64,000 bases of DNA, from assembly GCA_947683425.1 (NCBI GenBank), contig CANTUQ010000014.1, positions 620,001 through 684,000 of the forward strand. The letters run 5' to 3'. Source of the DNA: Excoecaria cochinchinensis. Lineage: Eukaryota; Streptophyta; Magnoliopsida; Malpighiales; Euphorbiaceae. The notes below the pieces were generated by a model, which made no database searches, was not told the DNA's origin, and was given only the letters and a program-made list of their open reading frames with translations. Position numbers and translations under genes: made by a program. This document shows, piece by piece, positions 27,635 to 39,305 of the stretch; position 1 is the stretch's first letter, and each line of letters opens with the position of its first letter.

Positions 27635-30190
27635 GCCTGTCTGTATGTGTAAGCATTCGCATGTGTTCGACATATCATAAGGGTATTTTGGTAAAAATGC
27701 ATGTTTTTGGGTTTTGTTAGTATGTGGGTGCATATAGGGCATTAGGGTGTGAATTATTTGGGTAACAGTTGTGTGCATTTGAGCATATCATTTTATGGTG
27801 TTTTAAGTTGGGATATGCTTGTGTGTGTGTGCGCGTACCATTGTAGGGTGTGCATTTGTTGGGAGTGCATTAGGTGTGTGTAGTGCATGTTAGTATGGTG
27901 TGAGTGGTTAGCTTCACAAATAGGAAATGGACACATGCTTAGGGAAAAGAAAAGAAAAAGAAAAAGGAAAGAAAGAAGGGAAAATAGCAGATTCACGTTT
28001 TCTCCTTCCCTCACCTTCTTCTTCTTCATTTTCTTTATTCTAAGAATTGTGGTGTGGATTCAAGCTTGTATTGGTGGAGTTAATCATCTCTTTGCATCTT
28101 GTTGGTAAGTCACTGCATTCCTCATCTTATTTTCCATTTGTTTTCATCTCCTTCTTCCTCTTTGGGTTTAGATTTAACTTAGGGTTTTTATTTGGTTGTT
28201 CTTGGTGTGTCGATTGTTAGTTGATCTCCCTCGCGATCCTAAGGGCAAGGAGATCGCTGGACCTAGTGGAGCCAAGTGATTGAAGATTAGAATCTTAGGT
28301 TTGGGATTTATTTGATAAGCTTGTTTGATTTTGAGTTTACTGTAAATTTTAGGGTTTGTGTTCTTGAGGAACTTGAATGCATATCTACTGGATTTGGTTG
28401 TTTTAAATGCTGAATTGAGTTGTAATTATGTGGTTTATACTGTATGAGATGTTTGTTGGAAGGTAAGAACTGATTTGTGTGATTTTGATTCAAGTTTGGA
28501 GTTGATTTTTGTATTTCTGGGAAATTCTGGAAAATCGTGTTACTGTAGAAAATTCCAGTTTTACTGTTTCGCTGTGTCTGTCACGTGACTGGCCATGAAG
28601 AGAAGCAAGTCACAAGACGTGACTTCCAGTCACGACTCGGGACCTGTTTGATTGAAGCCAGTCACAAGTTGTGACTGCCTGTCACAACTCGTTACCAGCC
28701 GAGGTAGCCAGTCACGAGGCGTGACTTCCAGTCACGACTCGTGACCGGCCAGTGTAGGCAGTCACGGGTAGTGACCCCCAATCACGACCCGTGACCAGCC
28801 AAAAGAAGGAAGCCAGTCCCGAGACGTGACTCCCAGTCACGACTCGTGACCAGCGAGAGGAAAGGGGGCAAGTCACGTTACGTGACCAGCAGCAGAGCCA
28901 GTCACGAGACGTGACACCCAGTCACGACTCGTGACCAGCATGAGTGAAGGCGTGACCAACCTTGTGAGGAGGCCAGTCACGAGTTGTGATGCCAGTCACG
29001 ACTCGTGACCAGCCAACCTCGTCGGTCACCCCGTTCGGCTTATTTTCTGAAATTTTCCGGTTTTTAACTCAACATTGAATTCCGTAATTCTTCCGAATGG
29101 GCTTCTATTACTGTATGATGCATGTTATACTTTTATATGCTTTGATATGAGAGATACCATGATTCTTCATATGAATTATATGTTATATTCTGAAATATGA
29201 TTTGAATGGCATATAACCTGCTAGAGTCAAGTAAGTGGATAGTTAGGCATGCCTAATAGAGTCTTTTAGCTGCAGCCCATAGTTTCGTTTGGACCCCGAT
29301 CAGGTCCCCGTTTGGTTCCTCGCGAACCCTATTATGTGTAAGGATCTTGCTTAAGGTCCCTTTCTAAAATGATTTGTAAAAGTTAAAAGTGACATGGTTT
29401 TATCGATTCGTACCCGTAAGGTACTGTCTGTAATCGGCTCGTACCCGTAAATTACTGTCTGTTCACTCGTTATCCACTACCCAGAGTCAGCAGGTGTTCT
29501 TTTGATGTTCGATTGATTGCTCTACTCTTATGACTATATACATGTGATATTTGCATGAGTACATTGATGAAATGTATGTTCAACTAATATGGAAATGAAT
29601 ATGAATTTGAGATGCCGAATGTATGGCTTTTAATTGTGAGCATGTTCTTATGAATTATGTTATGAGCAATTGCATTTTGCCATTGTGAATGTGTTTCGCC
29701 TTGACGACAATTGTGAATGGCCGTTCATATTTTATGTGTGATTCCCCACTAAGCGTTTATCGCTTAGCACGGTGTTTTTACCCGTGCAGGTGCGGAAGGA
29801 GTTTTGCTTTGTGAGAGAGTCACCGCCATCAAGCCAACACAGAAGGTTTTAGTGTAGGGCTTAGTTTTTTAATCTTTGATTATTCTTTTTGAATTGAACT
29901 CTCATGTATCAGTTTTGCTTCAACTTCCGCTGTTGTACTTATATTTTTGGATATGTAATATCTTTTGTATTAGCTAGTTGATCAGGACATTATTGTAATG
30001 GTTTGTTATATTAATGTATGATCAGCTATTGCTTTCTTTTCCTTAAAGTTTTTAATTATCTCATGTTTCTGTATATATGGTTTGAATGAATGTATGATTT
30101 ACTTTGTATCTATTTGGTGACACCTTTACTCGTATGGCGTCTCACTCATTATCGGATGGGATTGCCTACGTATGGGTAGGGGGTGTTACA
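27603..30190 (+). repeat. Element C 3' LTR (2588 bp)
   Basis: Pairs with 20294-22880 and is followed by TAGCG at 30191-30195. It contains the second copy of the palindrome array (about 28577-29017) and of the hairpin block (29749-29787). Confidence 0.95.
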
Positions 30191-30195
30191 TAGCG

Positions 30196-30232
30196 ACTCC
30201 AATATCCTCCCAAGGGGTATTGGGGCGCCACA
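30196..30232 (+). repeat. E (right part): 3' end of solo LTR E
   Basis: Thirty-seven bases ending GGGGCGCCACA, followed by AATCT (30233-30237), the right duplication of E. Completes E after the C insertion. Confidence 0.88.
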
Positions 30233-32263
30233 AATCTCATGTAATAACCTCATGTAGTAGCCTGATTACTCATTAACTAGTGGATACAGGTACTAATGAT
30301 ACTGATAGGACACAGTATCCAAGCATATAGAGACAAGAGTCTCGAATAATGTGTAAACATGTATACCCGAAGGTATATCGGAGACCAAAGTCTCAAATCA
30401 TATAGACCCAAATGGGATCAACGTATAACTTGTAAGATATAGCAGCTGCACTCATACTCTAACCCCGGATAAGCACTTATCTATCCACTACTACGACTAT
30501 CAGGTTCAAAAAACAATCCAATCATATTCTAGTACTATTAACATATAATAGAGAATAATTCAAATATAATCATGTCATTTAATGTATACATGTATATTGA
30601 TCAGTTTGAAGACATATAAATCATATACAGACTTTATCATGGACATATAACTCATAATTAAATTATCCATATACATATAAATCATGAACATTTAAATTGC
30701 ATATAATATTATTAATCATGTACATATGACTTATAATTAGAGGCATCATATTATAAGACAAGCTTAAAACAAATCATGTACCATGTAGCACTAAAAACCC
30801 ATGTAAAAAGAACCTTGAAACTCATTTTCAAAACAAGACAGAAAAGGGCTCACTGTCGCACTCACGACAGTAGCCGAGAAGAGAGGCCAGTCGCGAGTCA
30901 CGTATGCTATTGCGACTCGTGGCGAAGTCGCCTCATAGGAGGGAGCAGGCATGAGTCATGACCTAGTCTATGACTCGTGTCTACCCACAAAGGGAAGAGG
31001 GCACTAGTCATGCCTATCCTTCACGACTCGTGTCCTTCCCACCAATCTTCACGAGTTGCTAGCCATCTTCACGACTCGTGAAGATGCTAGGCGCTACTGT
31101 CGAGTCGTGCTGCCCCCACATGACTCGAAAAGATCATCCTAGCACGCTGATGCGAGAAGATGAACTACGTGATTCTGTCGCGATCGCGACAAGCGTTGTG
31201 CTCATGACAGTATCGCGTTTTCCAATTCTCAGCAGAAAATGCAAAACTCAGAGCATAACAAAATCAATTCCACACTGACCCAAAGCCATTTCTCATGCCA
31301 AAATCATGTAAAACTTACCTCCAGTGCTCTCAAAACATGCTTATAACAAATATAACTCAATTTACACAATAATAACACAAATCAAATCAACATATACAGA
31401 GGTTAAAACCCAGAAAATCCATCTCATGTTCATGTTCATACTCTTTAAAAATTGACATGCAAAGCCTTATAATTCTATCATCTCAACTCATATACACAAA
31501 TCTATTATACTCATGCATTTTTATGTATCAAACCACACAAATGATAGGTATTTGCATCTCACACAAGGATCAGAAGGAAATGGACAACATTTCCAAATGT
31601 ACACAACTACATACAAAGCTCCCAAACCTAGAAATGAAGCTCTATCCACTATCTTCAAGATCCAATCTTTTCCTTTCCTTTACTCTTTCTCCTCTCTTTA
31701 GATTCTTGCATAAAATCCAACCAAAACAAAACCCAATTAACCCATGCAAACCAAACTTTAAACCCAATCAACCCGTGAAAAAGAAGACGAAGAATAAGAT
31801 GAAGCAACCTCATATATAATTCCAGCTACTTACCTCTTGGACAACTCTTGATCTCAAAACCCTAGCTCAAATCTTGAAGAATACATACATGCAACAACTT
31901 GAGAGCAGAAAATGAAGGAGGGAGGGAGGGAGTGAGAGAACGTGAGAGTGCAAGAAAGAGGAGATGCAGGTGGCTTCTACGGGATGCAACTCATTTTCTG
32001 CTATCCCTCTCTCTACTCCCTTCAAATCTCATTAAATGCTCTCAACAACTTATCCACATGTCCAAATCTCATTAGACCACTAATTCCCTTCTTTGACATT
32101 CTTTCTTTTTATCCTCTAGTCACTTACACAAATACCAATTTACCCTCACTAAACTCTTATAATTCCTTACTTAAATCCCAATTCACTTACTAATTACCAA
32201 ATTACCCCTTTATAAATCCAATTAAACATGCAATTTCAACTAGGCCATTTTTGGGATGTTAAA
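30233..32263 (-). repeat. D (right part): remainder of the minus-strand chromovirus-type LTR
   Basis: Continues D from 17269. On the plus strand it runs through AT-rich DNA, a degenerate palindrome array (about 30840-31110), then CTAGGCCATTTTTGGGATGTTA near 32240-32261, close to the complement of an LTR start. The exact right end is uncertain and no matching target duplication was found, so the end may be damaged. Short ORFs here carry no recognisable domain. Confidence 0.7.
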
Positions 32264-32382
32264 TTTCGGTGTAAAGTGTGAGTGATCAAGATCCACCAAA
32301 GATAGGGTGACATGTGGCTAGGATTTTAGGAAGTAAGTATAAATAGAAGGAGAGAGAAGATGAAGCAGCCATTTTTGCTGCC
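32264..32382 (+). repeat. F (right part): U3-like LTR segment with a TATA box
   Basis: Matches in order the C LTR segment around GTGAGTGGTTAGC, CACCAATAGG, GACACATGCTTAGGG, so it is the likely continuation of F after D. It ends where LTR start F' begins. Confidence 0.55.
32338..32346 (+). promoter_or_regulatory. TATA box in LTR F
   Basis: TATAAATAG in the U3-like segment, followed by a purine-rich stretch. A plausible core promoter of the former LTR. Confidence 0.5.
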
Positions 32383-32581
32383 TATAACACCCCATTTGCC
32401 CCCTAGAAGTTTGAGCCATGTTTGTGCATGTGCATTGAGTGTGTTTTGTCATGTGATGAGAGTATTTTGGGCAAAATACATGTTTTGCGGGTTTTGTTAT
32501 TGTGTGAGTGCATATATGATATTAGGGTGTGTATGTGTTGAGTTGCATTAGTGTGTGTTTGCTCACATCATTGTAGGGTGT
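32383..32581 (+). repeat. F': 5' end of another chromovirus-type LTR
   Basis: Reads TATAACACCCCATTTGCCCC, a one-base variant of the usual TGTAACACCCC start, and follows the C LTR for about 200 bp before being cut off by LTR G. Confidence 0.7.
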
Positions 32582-34043
32582 TGTAGACACCGGGTCCTGA
32601 GGCAGTCCAAATCGGAGTTACTCAATAATGATAAGATATCTGTTCACAGGCAAAAAGGTTAAAAGTGATAATTTCCTTGTCAAATTTGCATTTTAGAGTA
32701 AAAAAATAAAAATGATAAAAAATATTTTTAAAATTAGTTTTGAAAATTGGGGTTTAGAAATTGTAGTATTTTTAGTTAATTTAAATATATATATATATAT
32801 ATATATATATTTTCCGCCAAAATTGGCCTTTTTGGCTCCGAAATCATTTTTTTCTGATTTTTCACCCAAAAATTCGTTTTTTATCCCATTTTTTTGGGGT
32901 TTTAAAGGTTTTTTTTCCATTTTTAAAATTATAAATAATTAATATATGAATTAGTTAGTTTTTTTCCCTTAATTAATTTTATTTTCCCATTTTCTTTATA
33001 TCAAAAGAAAATAATGGAAAGAGAAAAAGGGGGGATTTTCTTAGGGTTTATTTTTTTAGTTTTTTTCTTCTTCTTCTCTCAACAAATTCTCTCTAGGCTT
33101 TTAGAGTTTTCCACAAGAAAAATAAAAAGAAAGTTCATCAATTCTTCTTCTTTTTCCAATAAAATTTCTTCTAAATATATTTTCAGAAGGAGTTTTATTG
33201 ATGGAATTTAATTTTGAGACAAATATAATAATTATTTGCTCTCAAAATTCATTTTTTAACTTGTTATTTGTTTTCAATTAAACTTTTTTTCAAGGTTTTT
33301 TTTTTTTTATTTTGAATCCCTTTTTTTGATGAAAAATTGGTTTTGAGACAAACAAAATGATTGTTTATTCTTGAAATCTAATTTTTTATTTGATTTTCCA
33401 AAAACACAAATTTTTTCTCATAAATGATTTTTTTTCTTTGGAACAAACAAAATAATTATTTGGTTCATGAGAACATTTTTATCAATAAAAATCATTCTTT
33501 AGGCAAAGAAATTGATTTTTTGTTCTTAAAGAATTTTTGATTTTCTTCCATCATTTTTTTCAAGTATATTTTTCCTTGGAATAAAATTCCAACATTTTTA
33601 TTATTCAATTTTAATCCTGCAAACCACAAACAAGGAAATTAATATCATTTTTTACCTTCATCGAATCCAAAACTCTGAGTGTAAACATTCTGGGCTCATT
33701 CTTCTTATTCTTTTTATTCTTTTTGTATTTAATTAACTATTCATGTACATTTTTATTATTTTCATTCATTCATTTTATTAGTTTATATTTGTTTTATTTA
33801 ATATGTTATATACTATTTTATTCTTTTTCACGTAAATATTGATTGCTCATTATTTTCAACATATAATTAATTAATTTATTTTGATTGACCTTTTTGCCAT
33901 GTAAATATTTTATGTTAATTGGGATAACATTAATTAATGATGTCACTCATTTAATTATGTTCATCATTCTTTTATTCATTTTTATCATCCTTTTTAATTG
34001 TTATTATTACATATTCATTGTTTATTCATTTATATGTTTATTT

Positions 34044-34131
<88 letters not shown>

Positions 34132-34742
34132 CATGTTCATATTTTTATGTATTAATTCATTAATATTTTTTATTTACTTTAATCAAATCATTTAATTCTT
34201 TTATCATTCATAATAGATTTTTCTCATTTATTTTAAATTGTTGATATGTTTATTAAATTGTCATTTTGATGACATCTTATTTTATTTGATTTTATCGTTT
34301 ATTACATATTTAACTGATTTAATTGATTTTTACTAACATTATTTCATTTGTATGTTATTTTTTTTGTCAAAATTTATTTCCTTTACTAGGGCATTTTTGC
34401 GAGCACACGAGAAGATCCATAAGGCTCGTTTGGGTTAGATATTTAATTGCTTTATTTGTAATATTTTATTTATCTGGCTTTTTTCATTTATTTTTACATG
34501 TAATCTTTAATGAAATTGTTTATTTAGGCACGCTAAAAAGAAAATCACTAAAACATTTTTATTAATTAACTTGGAACTTTTTCTAAAAAAATGGGACCAA
34601 TGTCTCAATTTTCTCCATCCAAAATAAAAATTGTCACATCAAAATTATTTTATGATAAACACGCACGCGAGGACCAATGTCCTCATCATTAATGAATATC
34701 CCAATTTATGTATGATTTGTATTTTATTTACAATAGGGATTG
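32582..34742 (+). repeat. G: truncated Tat/Ogre-type LTR
   Basis: Starts TGTAGACACCGGGTCCTGAG and has the family features: oligo-A/T-rich body, GAGTGTAAACATTCTGG near 33676, a long ATT run, and GGACCAATGTCC blocks near 34670. It stops at 34742, where LTR H begins; the expected continuation (TTGTATTCCG...) is missing. About 2.16 kb without coding sequence. Confidence 0.85.
34045..34131. repeat. (ATT)n microsatellite in LTR G
   Basis: About 29 nearly perfect ATT units. Poly-Leu and poly-Ile ORFs across it are artefacts. Confidence 0.95.
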
Positions 34743-36704
34743 TGTAGACATCGGGTCTTGAGGCAGTCCAGGTTAGAGTTACCCGATGAAGAGATCTATG
34801 TTGGTTTCCGAATAAATGGATGGAATTCAGAGATTTTTATCTTTCGATTTCACAAGGATTAAAATCTTTTTCTCTATAGCGTGAGGTTTTGAAAGAGTTT
34901 GGGAAATTTTGGTTGAAAATGGAAGTTTTGCTCCACAGACGGGATGACCGTCTGAGGTAGGGACGCCCGTCTCTACTTGGGGTGATCCCCGTCTCTATGC
35001 ATAATAGGGATGGCTCGTCTCTAGCTGGGGACGGACACGTGTTTGAGTAGGGATGCCCGTCCCTAGTCCCGCGTTACAGCCCGTCTGTAGCTAGGGACGG
35101 ATACGTGTCTGAGTAGGGACGCCCGTCCCTAGTCCTGCGTTACGGCCCATCTGTATCCAGATTTCCACGCGTGCCCTCAGTAGGGACACCCGTCAGTAGT
35201 TGCAGGGATGCCCGTCGGTAGTGGATCTGATCAGATAACGCCGGATTTGATAAATTGGGAAGGATAATTCATTTTTGGGGGTTAGAAGATTTTACAAAAT
35301 TTGGTTTGGGAAAAGTGACAAATTTTTTGCGGAGAAAATTAACCACTTTTTGAGAGATTGGAATTTTTTAGAAAAGGTTTTTTTGTGAGCAATCTACCAA
35401 AAATCTATAAAATTTCTATTTATTTTTAGGATTTTGTTTTGATAAAAATTCTTTCAATTAATTGATTTCCTCAAATCTTTCTTGCAAATTAATCCTATTT
35501 GAGGTAACGAAATTCATTCGTTTCCATCAATACAGCTAATTCAAACATTTGATCGCTATTAAATTTTCAAGAAGGAGAAATACAAATTTTCTTACTTTGA
35601 TCTAATTTATTTGATCCTTGTGGAGCGTGCGGGGACTGAAACCATTTGATATTCACCCAAAAAGGTAAAATTCAAGGGTAAACATTCTGGATTAATACTT
35701 GTGCGATTTAATTAATTTATATTAATTGTTTTCATATTTTTACCTTTTTTTTATCTTGTAACTCATTTCTTTTAAAGCTTCCTATTATTTTCCTTTTTTT
35801 ACTTTATTCATCAATTTTGACACTGACATATTTATTCCTATGAGTTATTTTTCGACCATTTGGAATTGGAGTTGTAAATGATGATGGTCGAGCCAATCTG
35901 AGGATCTCCATACGGGTTTTTTCTTCACCCTTGCTTTTTATTCATGTTATTATTAAGATTATTTCAATGTCATTAAAGTGAAAAGGGCCAAATATTTTAT
36001 AGTAATTAATTTGGGATTTTCTCGAAAGTTGTGGACTAATGTCCTATTTTTAACCAACAAAATTGACGTTTCTTAAAATCAGTTTGTAACAAATATGCAT
36101 GGCAGGACCAATGTCCTCACTCTAATGAATATCCCATTTTCTGTATGATTTATATATTGTTTTTACAATGGGGGTTGTATTCCGTCCCTAGTGTTATTGT
36201 AAATTATTTTATATGTTTTATTTTAATGTTACTTTATATTTCCGCTTTTAAATGAATGATTGCGCTTTTAATCAAATTGCATCGTGTGGAAAGTTGATAA
36301 AACGATAAATTCAAAACTTAATTATAATATTGATCAAGGTACAAATAAATGAGAAGTCCCGAACTCACTCTGGTCTTTGGGGCTCAATGAGGCGAGAGGT
36401 CTAGGACTTCCAAGACACCTCTTGGGTCTCACCAAAAGACTAAAACTTACAATCCTAGGCTCCAGGGGGTAGAGGCAGAGGCCTCCAAGATCTCTCTGGC
36501 TAGCCCAAGATGGATATGTATGCGCCGTCTTAGGTTCGCTGAGGCTAGACGACCCTCCCTAATGTTCTATTGGGTGGCGACTCCAAGAAACCTCATTGTT
36601 GCCCAAAATAGACGCACTTGTAAATACCTTACAAGTTTTATGAACCTCTCCCTATCGCCCTAAAGTGGGCCCTCGGGAGCACACGAGGTTCGGCGCGCAT
36701 CAAA
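34743..36704 (+). repeat. Element H 5' LTR (about 1962 bp)
   Basis: TGTAGACATCGGG to GGCGCGCATCAAA, where the CAA probably derives from CACA. It carries multiple GACGCCCGTC/GGGACGGACA motifs at 34939-35222, including a roughly 67-bp segment duplicated in tandem (about 35013-35148). A possible TATA (TATAAAAT) is at 35406. Confidence 0.88.
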
Positions 36705-36705
36705 G

Positions 36706-36723
36706 TGGCGACTCCGCTGGGGA
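36706..36723 (+). other. Element H primer-binding site
   Basis: TGGCGACTCCGCTGGGGA, one base different from element A's site. Confidence 0.85.
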
Positions 36724-37603
36724 CATATTCAAGACTTCGATTTGAAAGTACCTTGATTAAAAATTATAATTGAGTTTTAATTTAAAAATTTCACCTTCTT
36801 TCAAAACTGCATTGCATCACATTAGAGCCTTAGATCTACGCTAGTTTGGTCCCTCTTTTAGCCCCGGTGGGTTCCCGAAGCACGACTCTACATTCACTCA
36901 ATGTAGGGAAGTGTTAAGGATAATCACCAGCCCAAGCCTCGTACCATCATGGTATATTAAATGGTGACCCAATCGGTTGTTACGCTCTTGATGAGCTAGA
37001 CCCGTTGGCAGGGACCATGCTTGGATAGCCCTAAAGCAACACCACCTTTGACCAAAGCTCATGTAGTGGCAATAGATACTCTCCTTAGATTGTATGAACC
37101 GTAATACCTTGCTTGCTATATGGATCATTTTGTATTGGACAGATCCAAATAATCTGATTGGTCACCTAATCAAAGGCTTTCATGCCCCGATAGGCACATG
37201 ATGGTCAAAACCCATGCGTATGAATATTAGCTAAGAGAGGTTATGCTGTCGGTTTTTACCGTGCACCGTGCACATCCATATGGTTCCCTATTAACCCATA
37301 GATCAAGCCCACCTAGGAAAGAGACTATGACCTCGTGTGCGGGAGCAATAAGGTTGGAAGAACCTATGTGCTTGCATGTGGTTTGTAAATGTTGCATAGC
37401 ACGATCATGCATCTAAGCACATTCATGCATCATCCTGACCCTTTGTGTTTTTCAGCCATCATAGATTTGCCTAGGTGGACAAGATGGTCTAGGGGCGACT
37501 ACGCAGAAATCCATTCTTCGAGTTACAAGAAAGGGTAGAGTATCCGGACACTTCTTCTGAAACCAGCTACGCTACTTCAACTCAGTTTTCTTTACCTGAA
37601 GAA
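36724..37603 (+). other. Element H leader
   Basis: Homologous to the leaders of A and K: the same AAGTGTTAAGGATAATCACC block, a small hairpin CGGT-TTTT-ACCG at 37250-37261, and TTTTTCAG (37448-37455) before CCATCATAGAT. Confidence 0.6.
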
Positions 37604-39305
37604 ATGGCAAATTCACCAAGAGGGGCAGATGCCACCAGGGCAATGATAGTAAAAGAAGTGGGCCGAAGGCTTAAAGAGTTTGAGAACCGTATGATGGCGA
37701 TGATGGCCACTTTGGGTCAGCAAGCGGCCCCGCAGAACCCACCACCTCCTCCTATGAGAAATAATGAGAGGGGGGAGGTCAGAGAAGACCCCAAGAGGAA
37801 ATTCACATGCCACCAGTAAACCTAAGAGCTACTACCTCAGGGGCACAAAGGGGAAGACCGGTCCCAAGGCTAGATGATGATTGGGAAGATGAAGAATATG
37901 AGGAGCATATGTCTGAGAAAGGGAAAGCCCCTCAAACTGAAGAAGCCATCTGGAAGAAGATGGAGGAAAAATTTGAAGCAATGACAAGAATGCTAACAAA
38001 GGGTCGAGGAATGAACCCGGAAGACAAGGAGTTAGAAGGAGAGGATCTAGTCCCAATGAATTTTAAAATGCCGGATGTTCCGAAGTTTGATGGCACTTCC
38101 GACCCCATGGCACACATAAAATAGTACTCGCTGGTAATGAAGGGCACCACTTTGACAAAAAAAGCAGAAGATTGAGTACTTTTGCTTGAGTTTGATTGGC
38201 CCAGCAATAGATTGGTACCATGGGCTCGATCGCCGAACCAAGGAGGATTGGGATTTATACAAGGATAGAAGTGACCTTGAAGGACCTAAAGCTATTACAG
38301 CAGAAGGGAGGCGAGTCCTTCCATGAGTATTTAACCCGATGGAGGAATCAAGTGATGGAAATGAAGAGGAAATCGGATACTCAGGATCAAATACGGCTAT
38401 TAATAAAAAATACGAGCCCGTATTTGAGAGAAGGATTAAGGGTGAAAGGATTGAAGGACTGGGAGTCTCTGAAGGACATCGCCATTGAGGCCGAGGGGGA
38501 GTACCTTGTTAAGAGAGCAGCTAATGAGAACTATCCCAAAAGGGGTGGCAGTAGCCAGGGTGCAAGTAGACCAACAGGTTTCGCTAGTGGCGCCCGGAAG
38601 ACTGCTGAGGTATGAGCTGCTAATGCTACCCCAAGGCATTTTTCCAATCTTGGAAGGTCTTTATCATGGGTGCTGAGAAGATTGATGAAGGAGGGTAAGT
38701 TATAGCCTATGCCACCCAAGCCTGCTAAAACTCAAGGCATGCCAGGACATAAGGATGATGAGTATTGTGCATATCATCAACACACTGGGTACATAACTAA
38801 TAACTGCAAGACATTGAGGCATGCAATCCAAGATCTAATTGACTCAAAATAGATCACTGACCCAGAGAAGAGAGGAAGTCAAAAGAAGGCTGGGTAAAAT
38901 AGTATGCCCCCACCAGTGAATATGATCGGGTCCAGTTTACCCAAAAAGTTTGTGTTAAATGAATTATACGGCAACAATACCCACACTGCTGTCATGAACC
39001 TCCATGAGGGGAGTAAAGAAGGGCTTCCCGCTGCAGTGATAGATTGCTGGTCCACTAATTATAGTGGAACTAAAACTGATGATTCTGAAGTATTTTTTGA
39101 CCTATGGAACTCGAAGGAGGAAGGAGAAGAAGCAAAGTAGAAAGAAGTAGGAGCTGTGACCCGGAGCAAAAGGGTAGCCCCAGAAGTTGAGAAGCCCCAG
39201 GAGCCGGTTGAGGGCAGAAAGGGAAAAGAGCCAGAAGAAGATTCGATTGTTAAGCAACTAAAAAAGACGCCAGCTCAGATCTCCATATGGGATCTTTTGA
39301 GATAG
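37604..39305 (+). pseudogene. gag: Element H gag pseudogene
   Basis: Starts MANSPRGADATRAM and follows K's gag: acidic linker, then VPKFDGTSDPMAHIK, then the gag core with GESFHEYLTRWRNQVMEM and a degraded knuckle near 38765-38815. Broken by a frameshift near 37790, TAG at about 38122 (Q in A), a frameshift or deletion near 38160-38260, and TAG/TGA at several later sites. Not functional. Confidence 0.88.

Larger units (their letters stand above)
20294..30190 (+). mobile_element. Element C: complete Tekay/Del-type chromovirus LTR retrotransposon
   Basis: Complete element of 9.9 kb with perfect 5-bp duplications TAGCG (20289-20293 and 30191-30195). LTRs of 2587 and 2588 bp start TGTCACACCC and end GGGTGTTACA. 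Order: LTR, initiator-Met-type primer site, gag, protease, RT, RNase H, integrase, chromodomain, polypurine tract, LTR. The LTRs differ at about 58 sites by my hand count (about 2%), so it is clearly older than A. The coding frame has four stops, all explicable as C-to-T changes. Confidence 0.95.

Noticed and set aside
28577..29017. Regular short palindromic repeats that could suggest a CRISPR array
   Set aside because: The DNA is clearly a plant LTR. Spacers are short, variable and partly repeated, the array is in both LTRs, and no cas genes exist.
31457..31819. 120-codon ORF to the right of element C
   Set aside because: Lies within minus-oriented LTR D, is low complexity at the C-terminus and has no domain; related LTRs C and L do not keep the frame.
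32257..32263. Target-site duplication for LTR D
   Set aside because: The left flank of D is ATGGG but I find no matching ATGGG after the apparent right end, so no duplication is claimed.
33885..34195. Poly-Leu and poly-Ile ORFs
   Set aside because: Products of the (ATT)n microsatellite in LTR G.
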